Shown piece after piece: positions 1 to 6,971 of a DNA stretch of 34,630 nucleotides (the first letter of the stretch is position 1; the number at the start of each line of letters is the position of its first letter). A program made the translations under genes and the position numbers. The DNA comes from an uncultured Desulfuromonadales bacterium (GTDB lineage Bacteria; Desulfobacterota; Desulfuromonadia; Desulfuromonadales; Trichloromonadaceae): the NCBI GenBank assembly GCA_945787285.1, contig CALZIC010000001.1, positions 1 through 34,630 on the forward strand. The letters run 5' to 3'. The notes beneath the pieces were generated by a model. The model did no database searches and was not told the origin of the DNA. It worked only from the letters and a program-made list of their open reading frames with translations.

Positions 1-1500
1 CTCTTCGCCGTGCTGCTGACCGGCTTTCTGGTCGAAGGGGCGCGCATGGCCGCGACCGAACTGCCGCACAACATGGAGCTGGCCTCCTGGTCGCCTGTCG
101 GTCTGCTCTTTGCCAAGGGGTTTTACGGCATGGCTGAAGCCGATTTGCGTTCTCTGCATACCGGCCTGTGGTGGGGGCATTTTGCCCTGGTGCTCGCTTT
201 CTTCGTTTCCATCCCCTATACCCGCTTCCGGCATCTGGTCACCACCAGCGCCAACTACTTCTTCGTCGACCGCGGGCCGAGCGGGAACCTGAAGACCGTC
301 GATCTCGAGGACGAGTCGGCCGAGAGCTTCGGGGCCTCCAGGGTCGAGGACCTCACCTGGAAAGACCTGTTCGACGCCGATGCCTGCACCCTCTGCCGCC
401 GCTGCCAGGACCGCTGCCCGGCCTACAATACCGAAAAACCGCTGTCGCCGATGAAGATCGTCAACACCATCGGCGATGTCGCCTTCGGCAAGCAGACGGC
501 CCCGCTGATCGAAGCGGCCGATCCCGATGCTCTGTGGGCCTGTACCACCTGCCGCGCCTGCCAGGAGACCTGTCCGGCCTCGATCGAGCATGTCGGCAAG
601 ATTGTCGAAATGCGCCGCAACCTGGTGCTGATGGAAGGGGAGTTCCCCGGCGAGGAGGTGGTCACGGCCGCCGAGAACATCGAGGTCAACGCCAACCCGC
701 TGGGGATGGCCTATGCCTCCCGCGGCGACTGGGCCGAGGAGTTGGGGGTCAAGCCCCTGTCAGAGAAGAGCGACGTCGACATCCTCTATTTTGTCGGCTG
801 CTACGCCTCCTTCGACAAGCGCAACATCCAGGTGGCCAAGAGCTTTATCCAGCTCTGCCAGGCCGCCGGCGTCAAGGTTGGCATTCTCGGCAAGGAGGAG
901 AAGTGCTGCGGCGATCCGGTGCGCAAGCTCGGCAACGAATACCTCTACCAGGTGCAGGCCAGTGAAAATATCGAAGCGATCAAGGGGTACGGCATTAAGC
1001 AGGTGGTCACCAGCTGTCCGCACTGCTTCAACACCCTGGCCAAGGACTACCGCGATCTCGACTTCGATGTGCCGGTGGAGCATTACACGGTCTTCCTCGA
1101 GCGTCTCCTCGCAGACGGCAAGCTTAAAATTAATCGGGAATCGTTCGATTGCACCTATCACGATTCCTGCTACCTGGGCCGCTACAACGACATCTACCAG
1201 GCGCCGCGAACCCTGCTGCAGGCCGCCGGGGCTGAAATCGCCGAGATGGACAAGAGCCGGGTCGAGTCGTTCTGCTGTGGCGCCGGCGGTGGGCGGATTC
1301 TTGCTGAAGAGAAGCTCGGCACCCGCATCAGCGAGACCCGGGCCAAAATGGCTGCCGAAACCGGAGCGCCGATGCTCGTTTCCAACTGCCCCTTCTGCCT
1401 GACCATGTTCGAAGACGGCATCAAGGGGGCGGACCTCGAAGGGCAGATGGCGCCGAAGGATCTGGCGGAGTTGCTGGTCGAGCGGGTGGTTGTTGATTGA
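1..1500 (+). CDS. Membrane-bound Fe-S oxidoreductase (EtfAB:quinone oxidoreductase type), 5' end cut by window
   Basis: The reading frame is open from base 1, so the true start lies upstream; the GTG at 10 is internal. The visible N-terminal part is membrane-embedded (a segment around 1-60 and another around 178-240, preceded by a Trp-Trp-Gly-His), resembling the cytochrome b-like NarI/HdrE domain, where the His could bind haem. Next come two [4Fe-4S] motifs, CTLCRRCQDRCP (from 385) and CTTCRACQETCP (from 541). Two CCG-type cysteine-rich domains follow, marked by KCCGDP (about 904), SCPHC (about 1015), DSCYLG (about 1165), FCCGAGGG (about 1270) and NCPFC (about 1384). Proteins of this architecture next to etfBA carry electrons between ETF and menaquinone. 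The etfB gene begins 167 bp downstream on the same strand. The family assignment is firm; the direction of electron flow is inferred. Confidence 0.9.
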   Translation, partial: LFAVLLTGFLVEGARMAATELPHNMELASWSPVGLLFAKGFYGMAEADLRSLHTGLWWGHFALVLAFFVSIPYTRFRHLVTTSANYFFVDRGPSGNLKTVDLEDESAESFGASRVEDLTWKDLFDADACTLCRRCQDRCPAYNTEKPLSPMKIVNTIGDVAFGKQTAPLIEAADPDALWACTTCRACQETCPASIEHVGKIVEMRRNLVLMEGEFPGEEVVTAAENIEVNANPLGMAYASRGDWAEELGVKPLSEKSDVDILYFVGCYASFDKRNIQVAKSFIQLCQAAGVKVGILGKEEKCCGDPVRKLGNEYLYQVQASENIEAIKGYGIKQVVTSCPHCFNTLAKDYRDLDFDVPVEHYTVFLERLLADGKLKINRESFDCTYHDSCYLGRYNDIYQAPRTLLQAAGAEIAEMDKSRVESFCCGAGGGRILAEEKLGTRISETRAKMAAETGAPMLVSNCPFCLTMFEDGIKGADLEGQMAPKDLAELLVERVVVD

Positions 1501-1517
1501 TGGAAAAGCTCTACCAC

Positions 1518-1587
1518 AGAGGCACTGAGACACAGAGAAAATCAAGGGATAAGGATTTAAAGCTTTTCTCGGTGTCTCTGTGCCTCG
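1518..1587. repeat. Imperfect palindromic intergenic element
   Basis: Arms of 24 nt (1518-1541 and 1564-1587) are complementary at 21 positions and separated by 22 nt. The text (ACAGAGGCACTGAGACACAG on the left arm) belongs to a style of short dispersed palindrome common between genes in environmental bacteria. A 10-bp direct repeat, CGGGTGGTTG, lies on either side at 1483-1492 and 1603-1612, though not touching the arms. There is no T-run, so it is not a standard intrinsic terminator. It lies between the Fe-S oxidoreductase gene and etfB. Confidence 0.7.
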
Positions 1588-1667
1588 AGTGAGCGAAGCG
1601 AACGGGTGGTTGCAGACAGGTTTGATTCTAGACTGGACGTAATACATAAACAAACGGGAGGTCCAAT

Positions 1668-2435
1668 ATGAAAATTCTCGTATGCATCAAGCAGGTTCCG
1701 GATATGGAATCGCGGTTCAAGATCAACGCCGAGGGGACCTGGTTCGACGAAGCGGATCTGGCCTTCCGCATGAACGAGTACGACGAGTATGCCGTGGAGC
1801 AGGCGGTGCAGCTCAAGGAACAGCTCGGCGACGCCGATGTGACCGTTCTGTCCATCGGACCGAAACGGGTCAGCGAGGCTCTCAAAAAGGCGTTGGCCAT
1901 GGGCTGCGACCGGGGCGTGCACGTCCAGGACGATGTCGCCTGGAAAATGGACCCGGCGCAGATTGCCGATGTGATTGCCGCCTTTGCCAAAGACAAGGGA
2001 TTCGACCTGCTTTTCACCGGCATGCAGTCCCAGGACCGTGGCTCGGCCCAGGTCGGGGTGCTGGTGGCTGAAAAACTTCAGCTGGCCTGTGCAACCACCC
2101 TGGTCGGTTTCGATTTCGCCGATGGGGTGGTGACGGCCAAGCGGGAACTCGAGGGGGGCATCAAGGGGGTGGTCAAGCTGCGGCTGCCGGCTCTGGTGAC
2201 CTGTCAGCTGGGGCTCAACACCCCGCGTTATCCGACCCTGCCCAACATCATGAAGGCGAAGAAGAAAGAGGTGCTGGCCTTTCCCGTGGCGGATTTCCTT
2301 TCTGCCGAGGAGGCTGCGGCCACCACCAGCATGTATCCGCCTCAGAAAAAAGGGACCGGGCTGGTTCTCGAAGGGGATGTCGGCGAGCTGGCCGACAAGT
2401 TGGTGGCGATTTTCAAAGATAAGCGGGTTGCTTAA
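1668..2435 (+). CDS. etfB: Electron transfer flavoprotein beta subunit
   Basis: This 255-aa protein has the normal length for EtfB. It forms a soluble heterodimer with EtfA; the beta subunit carries AMP (or a second FAD in bifurcating types) and receives electrons from acyl-CoA dehydrogenases. It opens with MKILVCIKQVPD, typical of the family, and has the ETF-beta signature region near residues 160-200, including KLRLPALVTCQLGLN and PRYPTLPNIMKAKKKE. The ATG at 1668 follows a good ribosome binding site (GGGAGG, about 1656). The etfA gene starts 13 bp after its stop. I cannot tell from sequence alone whether this ETF bifurcates; the adjacent quinone-type oxidoreductase suggests a respiratory role. 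Confidence 0.95.
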   Translation: MKILVCIKQVPDMESRFKINAEGTWFDEADLAFRMNEYDEYAVEQAVQLKEQLGDADVTVLSIGPKRVSEALKKALAMGCDRGVHVQDDVAWKMDPAQIADVIAAFAKDKGFDLLFTGMQSQDRGSAQVGVLVAEKLQLACATTLVGFDFADGVVTAKRELEGGIKGVVKLRLPALVTCQLGLNTPRYPTLPNIMKAKKKEVLAFPVADFLSAEEAAATTSMYPPQKKGTGLVLEGDVGELADKLVAIFKDKRVA

Positions 2436-2448
2436 GAGGAGGGATAGG

Positions 2449-3375
2449 ATGAAAGCACTACTTGTTGCGGAATATCGTGAAGGACAGCTCCTCGAGTCCA
2501 CCTATGAGCTGGTGGCTTTTGCCCAGAAGCTAGGGGCCGAGGCTTCCATGGTTCTGATCGGTTCTGAATCGGCCGTCCCCTCTTTTTCCGGGAAGGTCTA
2601 TCTGGCCGAGGCTTCAGCGTGCGGGGAGTACAATCCCGACCTGCATAAAAAGATCGTCGCCGCGGCGGTCGAAAAAGAGAACCCGGACGTCGTTGTCTTG
2701 TCCCATTCTTCCTACGGCTGGGATCTCGCACCGCGGCTGGCGGCAACCCTCGGTGCCGGGCAGATCTCCGAAGTGGTCGGGCTGGTCGACGGCGGGTACG
2801 AAGTCCCCTGCTGCAACGCCAAGATGCGCCGCGCCGTAGCCCCCAAGACTCCCCGGGCGGTAGTGACCCTTCAGGCCGGGGCCTTTTCCCTCGAAGGAGA
2901 GCCTTCAGGAAGCGCCCAGGTCGAAAAGATCGAGGTTACGGCAGACGGCTCCGGGATCGAGTTTATCGGATACGAACCGGCCGAGGCCAAGGAGGTCGAC
3001 CTCTCCCGCGCCGAGGTGATCGTCTCAGCCGGGCGGGGCGTGGGCAAGAAGGATAATGTGGCTGCTATTCAGGCGCTGGCCAAGGCCCTTGGCGGCGAAC
3101 TCGGGGCCAGCCGTCCGGTGGTCGACGCCGACTGGGTCGAGCACAGCCACCAGGTCGGTACCACCGGCCAGACCGTGTCGCCGAAGCTGTACGTGGCCTG
3201 CGGCATCTCCGGGGCCATCCAGCACCTGGCCGGCATGAAGAAGTCCGACTTCGTGGTGGCCATCAACAAGGACAAGGACGCCCCCATCGGCGAGGTGGCC
3301 GATGTGCTGGTGGTGGCCGATGTCATGCAGCTGGTTCCCGCCCTGACCGAGAGGCTGGCCTCTTTAAAAAAATAA
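2449..3375 (+). CDS. etfA: Electron transfer flavoprotein alpha subunit
   Basis: This 308-aa protein is the FAD-binding partner of EtfB. The start chosen is the ATG at 2449, behind GAGGAGGGATAGG; an in-frame upstream start at 2377 would overlap etfB and add 24 atypical residues. The N-terminal half is the ETF alpha/beta fold. The C-terminal FAD domain begins around residue 193 (SAGRGVGKKDN) and holds HQVGTTGQTVSPKLY and CGISGAIQHLAGM (about residue 250), followed by INKDKDAPI and the ADVLVVAD end. There is no N-terminal ferredoxin extension. It is translated with etfB and ends 54 bp before a strong terminator, so the etf unit stops here. Confidence 0.95.
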   Translation: MKALLVAEYREGQLLESTYELVAFAQKLGAEASMVLIGSESAVPSFSGKVYLAEASACGEYNPDLHKKIVAAAVEKENPDVVVLSHSSYGWDLAPRLAATLGAGQISEVVGLVDGGYEVPCCNAKMRRAVAPKTPRAVVTLQAGAFSLEGEPSGSAQVEKIEVTADGSGIEFIGYEPAEAKEVDLSRAEVIVSAGRGVGKKDNVAAIQALAKALGGELGASRPVVDADWVEHSHQVGTTGQTVSPKLYVACGISGAIQHLAGMKKSDFVVAINKDKDAPIGEVADVLVVADVMQLVPALTERLASLKK

Positions 3376-3428
3376 CAGGCGGCATGGTCGTGCCGCTCCT
3401 ACTCCGTTGAACTGATGGCCTGATATCG

Positions 3429-3471
3429 GGCTGTGCGCCTCAGAGGGATGAGTCGCACAGCCTTTTTTTTT
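3429..3471 (+). terminator. Intrinsic terminator after etfA
   Basis: A perfect 9-bp stem, GGCTGTGCG (3429-3437) with CGCACAGCC (3454-3462), has a 16-nt loop and is followed by nine T residues (3463-3471). It closes the Fe-S oxidoreductase/etfBA unit. Confidence 0.92.
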
Positions 3472-3500
3472 ACAGCGAAGTGAAGTAATGAGAATATCGC

Positions 3501-3529
3501 TTGTCAAAGTTCGGGGCATTGGGTAGCCT
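3501..3529 (+). promoter_or_regulatory. Possible sigma-70 promoter for the C_GCAxxG_C_C gene
   Basis: TTGTCA (3501-3506) and TAGCCT (3524-3529) are separated by 17 bp. The site lies after the etfA terminator and about 58 bp before the next start codon, so some promoter is needed in this stretch. The -10 box is only a moderate match. Confidence 0.4.
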
Positions 3530-3586
3530 AATGAGAGACATGAGCCCCCAGTCCGGGGACAACAGTACTTTCAGAGGGAGCTTTTC

Positions 3587-4003
3587 ATGTTAGGAAAGCT
3601 GATTCGGCTCAAACCGAAGGTAGAGATTGCCGAAGACGACAGTGTGCGGGAGAGGGCGGGAAAGCTCTTTGCTTCGGGGCTGAACTGCACCCAGGCGGTT
3701 CTGCAGGCCGCCGGAAGCATCGACGATCCGAAAATGATGGAAATGGCCAAGGCCTTCGGGGGTGGCATCGGCGGTTGCAAATGCCTGTGCGGCGCCGTTT
3801 CCGGCGGCGTGATGGTCCTCGGGCTCAAAGGCAAATCGCACCAGGCCGACCGGTTGGTCAAGGCCTTTAAGGCAAAATACAAGGTGACCTGCTGTTCGGC
3901 CCTTACGCGCTCCCATAAATGGAAAAGTCGAGAGCACCTGGCCAATTGCCGGAGTATTACCGAAGAGACCGCTGCGATGGTGGAAAAAATCCTTAAGGGA
4001 TAG
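3587..4003 (+). CDS. C_GCAxxG_C_C family cysteine-rich redox protein
   Basis: This 138-aa protein has seven cysteines: C34 (LNCTQAV), a cluster C64/C66/C68 within GGCKCLCGAVSGG, the pair C102-C103 (VTCCSAL) and C121 (ANCRS). That spacing matches the C_GCAxxG_C_C family, described as putative redox-active or metal-binding proteins and frequent in anaerobes; no biochemical activity is established. The family is usually soluble, and no signal peptide or membrane segment is visible. The ATG at 3587 follows GAGGGAG (3573-3579). The gene is enclosed by terminators (3429-3471 and 4024-4059) and so is probably transcribed alone. The family call is strong; the substrate is unknown. Confidence 0.85.
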   Translation: MLGKLIRLKPKVEIAEDDSVRERAGKLFASGLNCTQAVLQAAGSIDDPKMMEMAKAFGGGIGGCKCLCGAVSGGVMVLGLKGKSHQADRLVKAFKAKYKVTCCSALTRSHKWKSREHLANCRSITEETAAMVEKILKG

Positions 4004-4023
4004 ATTTCGTATTACGAAGCAGT

Positions 4024-4059
4024 AAAAAGCGCATGGGCCACAGGCTCATGCGCTTTTTT
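4024..4059. terminator. Bidirectional intrinsic terminator between convergent genes
   Basis: A 12-bp stem (4028-4039 with 4043-4054, one G:U pair) closes a 3-nt loop. It has an A-run on the left (4024-4028) and a T-run on the right (4054-4059), so it can end transcription of the cysteine-rich protein gene from the left and of the histidine kinase gene from the right. Confidence 0.9.
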
Positions 4060-4085
4060 CATGGGGGTGATCCGGGGGGCAGGCT

Positions 4086-5777
4086 CTATTCAACGTGCCT
4101 CGGCAGCAACACGGTGACCGTCGTGCCTTCGCCCTGGGTGCTGTCGATTTTGATCTGGCCTTCATGCCGTTCGACGATGTGCCGGGCGATGCTCAGGCCG
4201 AGCCCAAGCCCTTGCACCGCAGTATCAGACGCATCTGCCCGGAAGAATTTCTGAAAGACCCGCTGCAGCTGGCTGGGCGTCATGCCGATACCCTGGTCGC
4301 GGATGGTGAGACGATAGGTTTCTGAGGTCGCTTCCCCGCGGATGGTAATGGTTGTGCCATGGGGCGAGTATTTAACGGCATTGCTGATCAGGTTGTTCAC
4401 CACCTGGGCCATTTTTTCGCGGTCAAGGAGCAGGGTGCATCCCGGGGGGCCGGCCAGCGCAGTGTCGAACTGGTGCCGGGAGGATACTTTTCGGTAGCTG
4501 GAAACAATGTCGGTGACGATCTGGTCAAAATTGCACAGGGTCTTTTCGATCGAAAGAGGCTGACCGGTTTCCATGCGGTTCAGATCGAGCAGGTCATCGA
4601 CGATTTCGCTCAGGGTCTCCGACTTCTGGTAGATTTCTTTGGCAAACTCCACCTGCTGACCGTTGATCAGCGGACATGGACCGTCTTTCGACAGCAGGAG
4701 TTCGGCATAGCCCATGATGATGGTCAGCGGGGTCTGCAGTTCGTGGGCTGCCGTCGAGATGAACTCTGTCTTCATCTGCTCGCTCTGGCGAAGGACTTCT
4801 TCGGCCTCCCGGCGAGTCGTGATGTCCTGAACCAGGGCCAGATAATAATCGAGGGTGCCGCCTTTCGAGAAGATCGGAGTGACGGTCGCCAGCCCCCACA
4901 TGACGGAACCGTCCTTTCGCAGGTAGCGTTTTTCGTAGTCGAAGGTCTTTGCCGTGGGGGACTGCAGGTTCTGGTAAAAGTCCTGGGTTTTCTGCCGGTC
5001 AAGGGGGTGGGTCAGCGATTCAACGGTTCGGCCGGTCAGCTCGTTCTGGGACATCTGCATCTGGGCTGCTGCTGCGTTGTTGGATTGCAGCACCTTTCCG
5101 CTGGCCGATATGATAAACATTCCGGTCGCAGCCGACTCAAAAAAGGTGCGGAAACGCTTTTCACTGTCGATCAGACGTTGTTGATTATGCAGGCGATCGA
5201 GTTCGGCGGAAGCGCGGGAGGCGAAAATCTTCAGCAGGGTTTGGGCCAGTTCAGGACGTTCGAACGGTTTTCGTTTCATGACCACAAGAATGCCGAAGGG
5301 GTTTCCGTTGGGCCCGAGCAGAGGAGAGCCGACGTAGCCCTCCACGTCCATGTCGGCCAGCATAGTGTCTTGGGGGAATTGCTGTTGCACCCCGGAGGGG
5401 TAGATGCATACCCCGTGGTTGAAGACCTGATGACAGGGGGTGCCGTCGAGAAAGTAGGTGAAGTTGTCCGACAACTTGTCGCCGGCCCAGGCGGCGACAG
5501 TTTGCACCCGCTGGGATGAGGTCGGACCGAGTTCGCCGACCAGGGCATAGTCGGCCTGCAGGTTTTTGGTCAGATGGGCCAGAAGGGCTTCGAAGAAGGG
5601 GAGGCCGGTTTTGGCTGCCAGTCCGTGGGTGAGATTGTAGACGATTTCGACGTTTTCGCGCAGAACCGCCTCGGTCTGCGCGTTGCGGGCGAACAGTTCT
5701 TCGAGTTCGCGGTTACGCTGGCGCAGCCTTTCCAGTTCACCGGGGACATGGTTTTTTGCTGGCGCCTGGCGGTTCAT
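4086..5777 (-). CDS. Soluble sensor histidine kinase (GAF-PAS-HisKA-HATPase)
   Basis: With the ATG at 5777 (GGAG seven bases upstream) the protein has 563 aa; a GTG at 5825 would add 16 residues without a ribosome binding site. The order is a short coiled coil (about 12-40), a GAF-type domain (about 45-195), a PAS domain (about 205-325) with a PAC-like end, then a HisKA H-box STAAHELQTPLT with the phosphorylated His at 345. The ATPase follows, with N-box NNLISNAVKYSP (about 461), G1 DQGIGM (about 494) and G2 GLGLGLSIA (about 523). No membrane segment is visible, so it should sense a cytoplasmic signal. No response regulator is adjacent, which makes it an orphan kinase here. It lies 112 bp downstream of the CDF transporter gene on the same strand; any functional link is unproven. 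Confidence 0.9.
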   Translation of the reverse strand: MNRQAPAKNHVPGELERLRQRNRELEELFARNAQTEAVLRENVEIVYNLTHGLAAKTGLPFFEALLAHLTKNLQADYALVGELGPTSSQRVQTVAAWAGDKLSDNFTYFLDGTPCHQVFNHGVCIYPSGVQQQFPQDTMLADMDVEGYVGSPLLGPNGNPFGILVVMKRKPFERPELAQTLLKIFASRASAELDRLHNQQRLIDSEKRFRTFFESAATGMFIISASGKVLQSNNAAAAQMQMSQNELTGRTVESLTHPLDRQKTQDFYQNLQSPTAKTFDYEKRYLRKDGSVMWGLATVTPIFSKGGTLDYYLALVQDITTRREAEEVLRQSEQMKTEFISTAAHELQTPLTIIMGYAELLLSKDGPCPLINGQQVEFAKEIYQKSETLSEIVDDLLDLNRMETGQPLSIEKTLCNFDQIVTDIVSSYRKVSSRHQFDTALAGPPGCTLLLDREKMAQVVNNLISNAVKYSPHGTTITIRGEATSETYRLTIRDQGIGMTPSQLQRVFQKFFRADASDTAVQGLGLGLSIARHIVERHEGQIKIDSTQGEGTTVTVLLPRHVE

Positions 5778-5808
5778 GGTGTCTCCGAGGGGCAGACCTG
5801 AACAAATC

Positions 5809-5831
5809 TGGCCAGCCCTGGCCACGCGTGG
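5809..5831. promoter_or_regulatory. Overlapping inverted repeats upstream of the histidine kinase
   Basis: TGGCCA-gccc-TGGCCA (5809-5824) overlaps the 10-bp palindrome CCACGCGTGG (5822-5831). They sit 32-54 bp upstream of the kinase ATG, where an operator could lie. No regulator is suggested by the sequence, and the repeats could be chance. Confidence 0.25.
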
Positions 5832-5889
5832 AGACGTGGGCCCGTGCTCTTGCCGGGTGATGTTGTATCTGACAGCATATTAGTGTTTT

Positions 5890-6801
5890 CTATTCTTGCA
5901 CATCCGGCTCGATAAAGCACCAGGCAATTTCAGGAAAGCTCTGCTTGAGGTATTGCTCCAACCGGTTGATTTTTTCACAGGCCGCGTCCAGGTTCAGATC
6001 TTCACGCATCCTGATTTTTGCGGCCAGCATGACATCGGTCCCCATCTGCATGGTGATGACGTTGAACAACTCGAGGATGTCCTCGTCCCCGGAGATCGCT
6101 TTCTCGATGGCGGCTGTCAGCTTGGGGTCGGCCGAGCGGCCGATAAGCAGATCCTTGACGCGGATGGCGACGAAGACGGCGATGGTGATCAGCAGTATGC
6201 CGATGCAGATCGACCCGTAGGCGTCGAAGCGGCTGTCGCCCGTCAGCCAGGCGATGGCCAGGAAGGCGAAGGCCAGAACGAGGCCGAGCAGGGCGGCCAG
6301 GTCTTCACCGAAGACCACCAGCAGCTCCGAACTGCGCGATTGCTTGAACCATTGCCACAGGGAGCGGTCGCCGCGAACCTTGTTCACCTCCGTCAGGCAG
6401 CCGTACATGCTGAACGCCTCCAGTCCAATAGAGAAGGCCAGCACCAGCAGGGCCACCCACACGTATTCGAGGGGATCAGTGCTGTGCAGTTTATGCCACC
6501 CCTCGTAGACTGAAAAGAGACCGCCCAGACTGAAGAGCATGATAGCGACGATGAAGCTCCAGAAGTAGGTCACCTTGCCGTAGCCCAGGGGGTGTTCGCG
6601 GTCGGCGGGGCGTTTTGCCCGGTGCATGCCGAGAAGGAGCAGAAGCTGGTTGCCTGTATCGGCGTAAGAATGGATCGATTCGGCCACCATGCTGCTCGAT
6701 CCGGTGAAAAAAGCGGCAATCGTTTTGCAAATGGCGATGCCGAAGTTGGCAAAAAACGCATAAAGGATGGCTTTAACCGGAGAGCCGTGTCCAGCTGACA
6801 T
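5890..6801 (-). CDS. Cation diffusion facilitator (CDF) transporter
   Basis: This 303-aa integral membrane protein of the CDF family exports divalent metals (zinc, iron, manganese, cobalt) by proton antiport. Five or six hydrophobic segments are visible, the first around residues 8-33. The TM2 metal site is SIHSYAD (H44, D48). The TM5 site reads FGEDLAALLG (E166, D167) rather than the classical HxxxD, resembling the SLC30A9/ZnT9-like branch. A cytosolic C-terminal domain of about 80 aa follows. AGAGAGGGG precedes the ATG at 6801; part of it can pair with an upstream CTCTC, so the site may be weakly masked. Metal specificity cannot be called. Confidence 0.9.
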   Translation of the reverse strand: MSAGHGSPVKAILYAFFANFGIAICKTIAAFFTGSSSMVAESIHSYADTGNQLLLLLGMHRAKRPADREHPLGYGKVTYFWSFIVAIMLFSLGGLFSVYEGWHKLHSTDPLEYVWVALLVLAFSIGLEAFSMYGCLTEVNKVRGDRSLWQWFKQSRSSELLVVFGEDLAALLGLVLAFAFLAIAWLTGDSRFDAYGSICIGILLITIAVFVAIRVKDLLIGRSADPKLTAAIEKAISGDEDILELFNVITMQMGTDVMLAAKIRMREDLNLDAACEKINRLEQYLKQSFPEIAWCFIEPDVQE

Positions 6802-6918
6802 GTCGTGTGTTCCCCTCTCTTAATAGGAGAGCACATATTACATTAATCTTATTCGGCAGGGTATAGGAAAAATGGATAGAGATGTGCGGGGCTTCTTGAA
6901 GAGGACGAGGGAGGAATG

Positions 6919-6944
6919 AAAAAAGGCCGGCGGTGGCGCCGGCC
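6919..6944 (-). terminator. Intrinsic terminator after the first DUF294 gene
   Basis: On the minus strand, GGCCGGC pairs with GCCGGCC (6925-6931 with 6938-6944) around a 6-nt loop and is followed by six T residues (6924-6919). It lies 28 bp past the stop codon and closes cassette A. Confidence 0.92.
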
Positions 6945-6971
6945 TGTGGTGACGGGAAAAAGAGGAATGGC

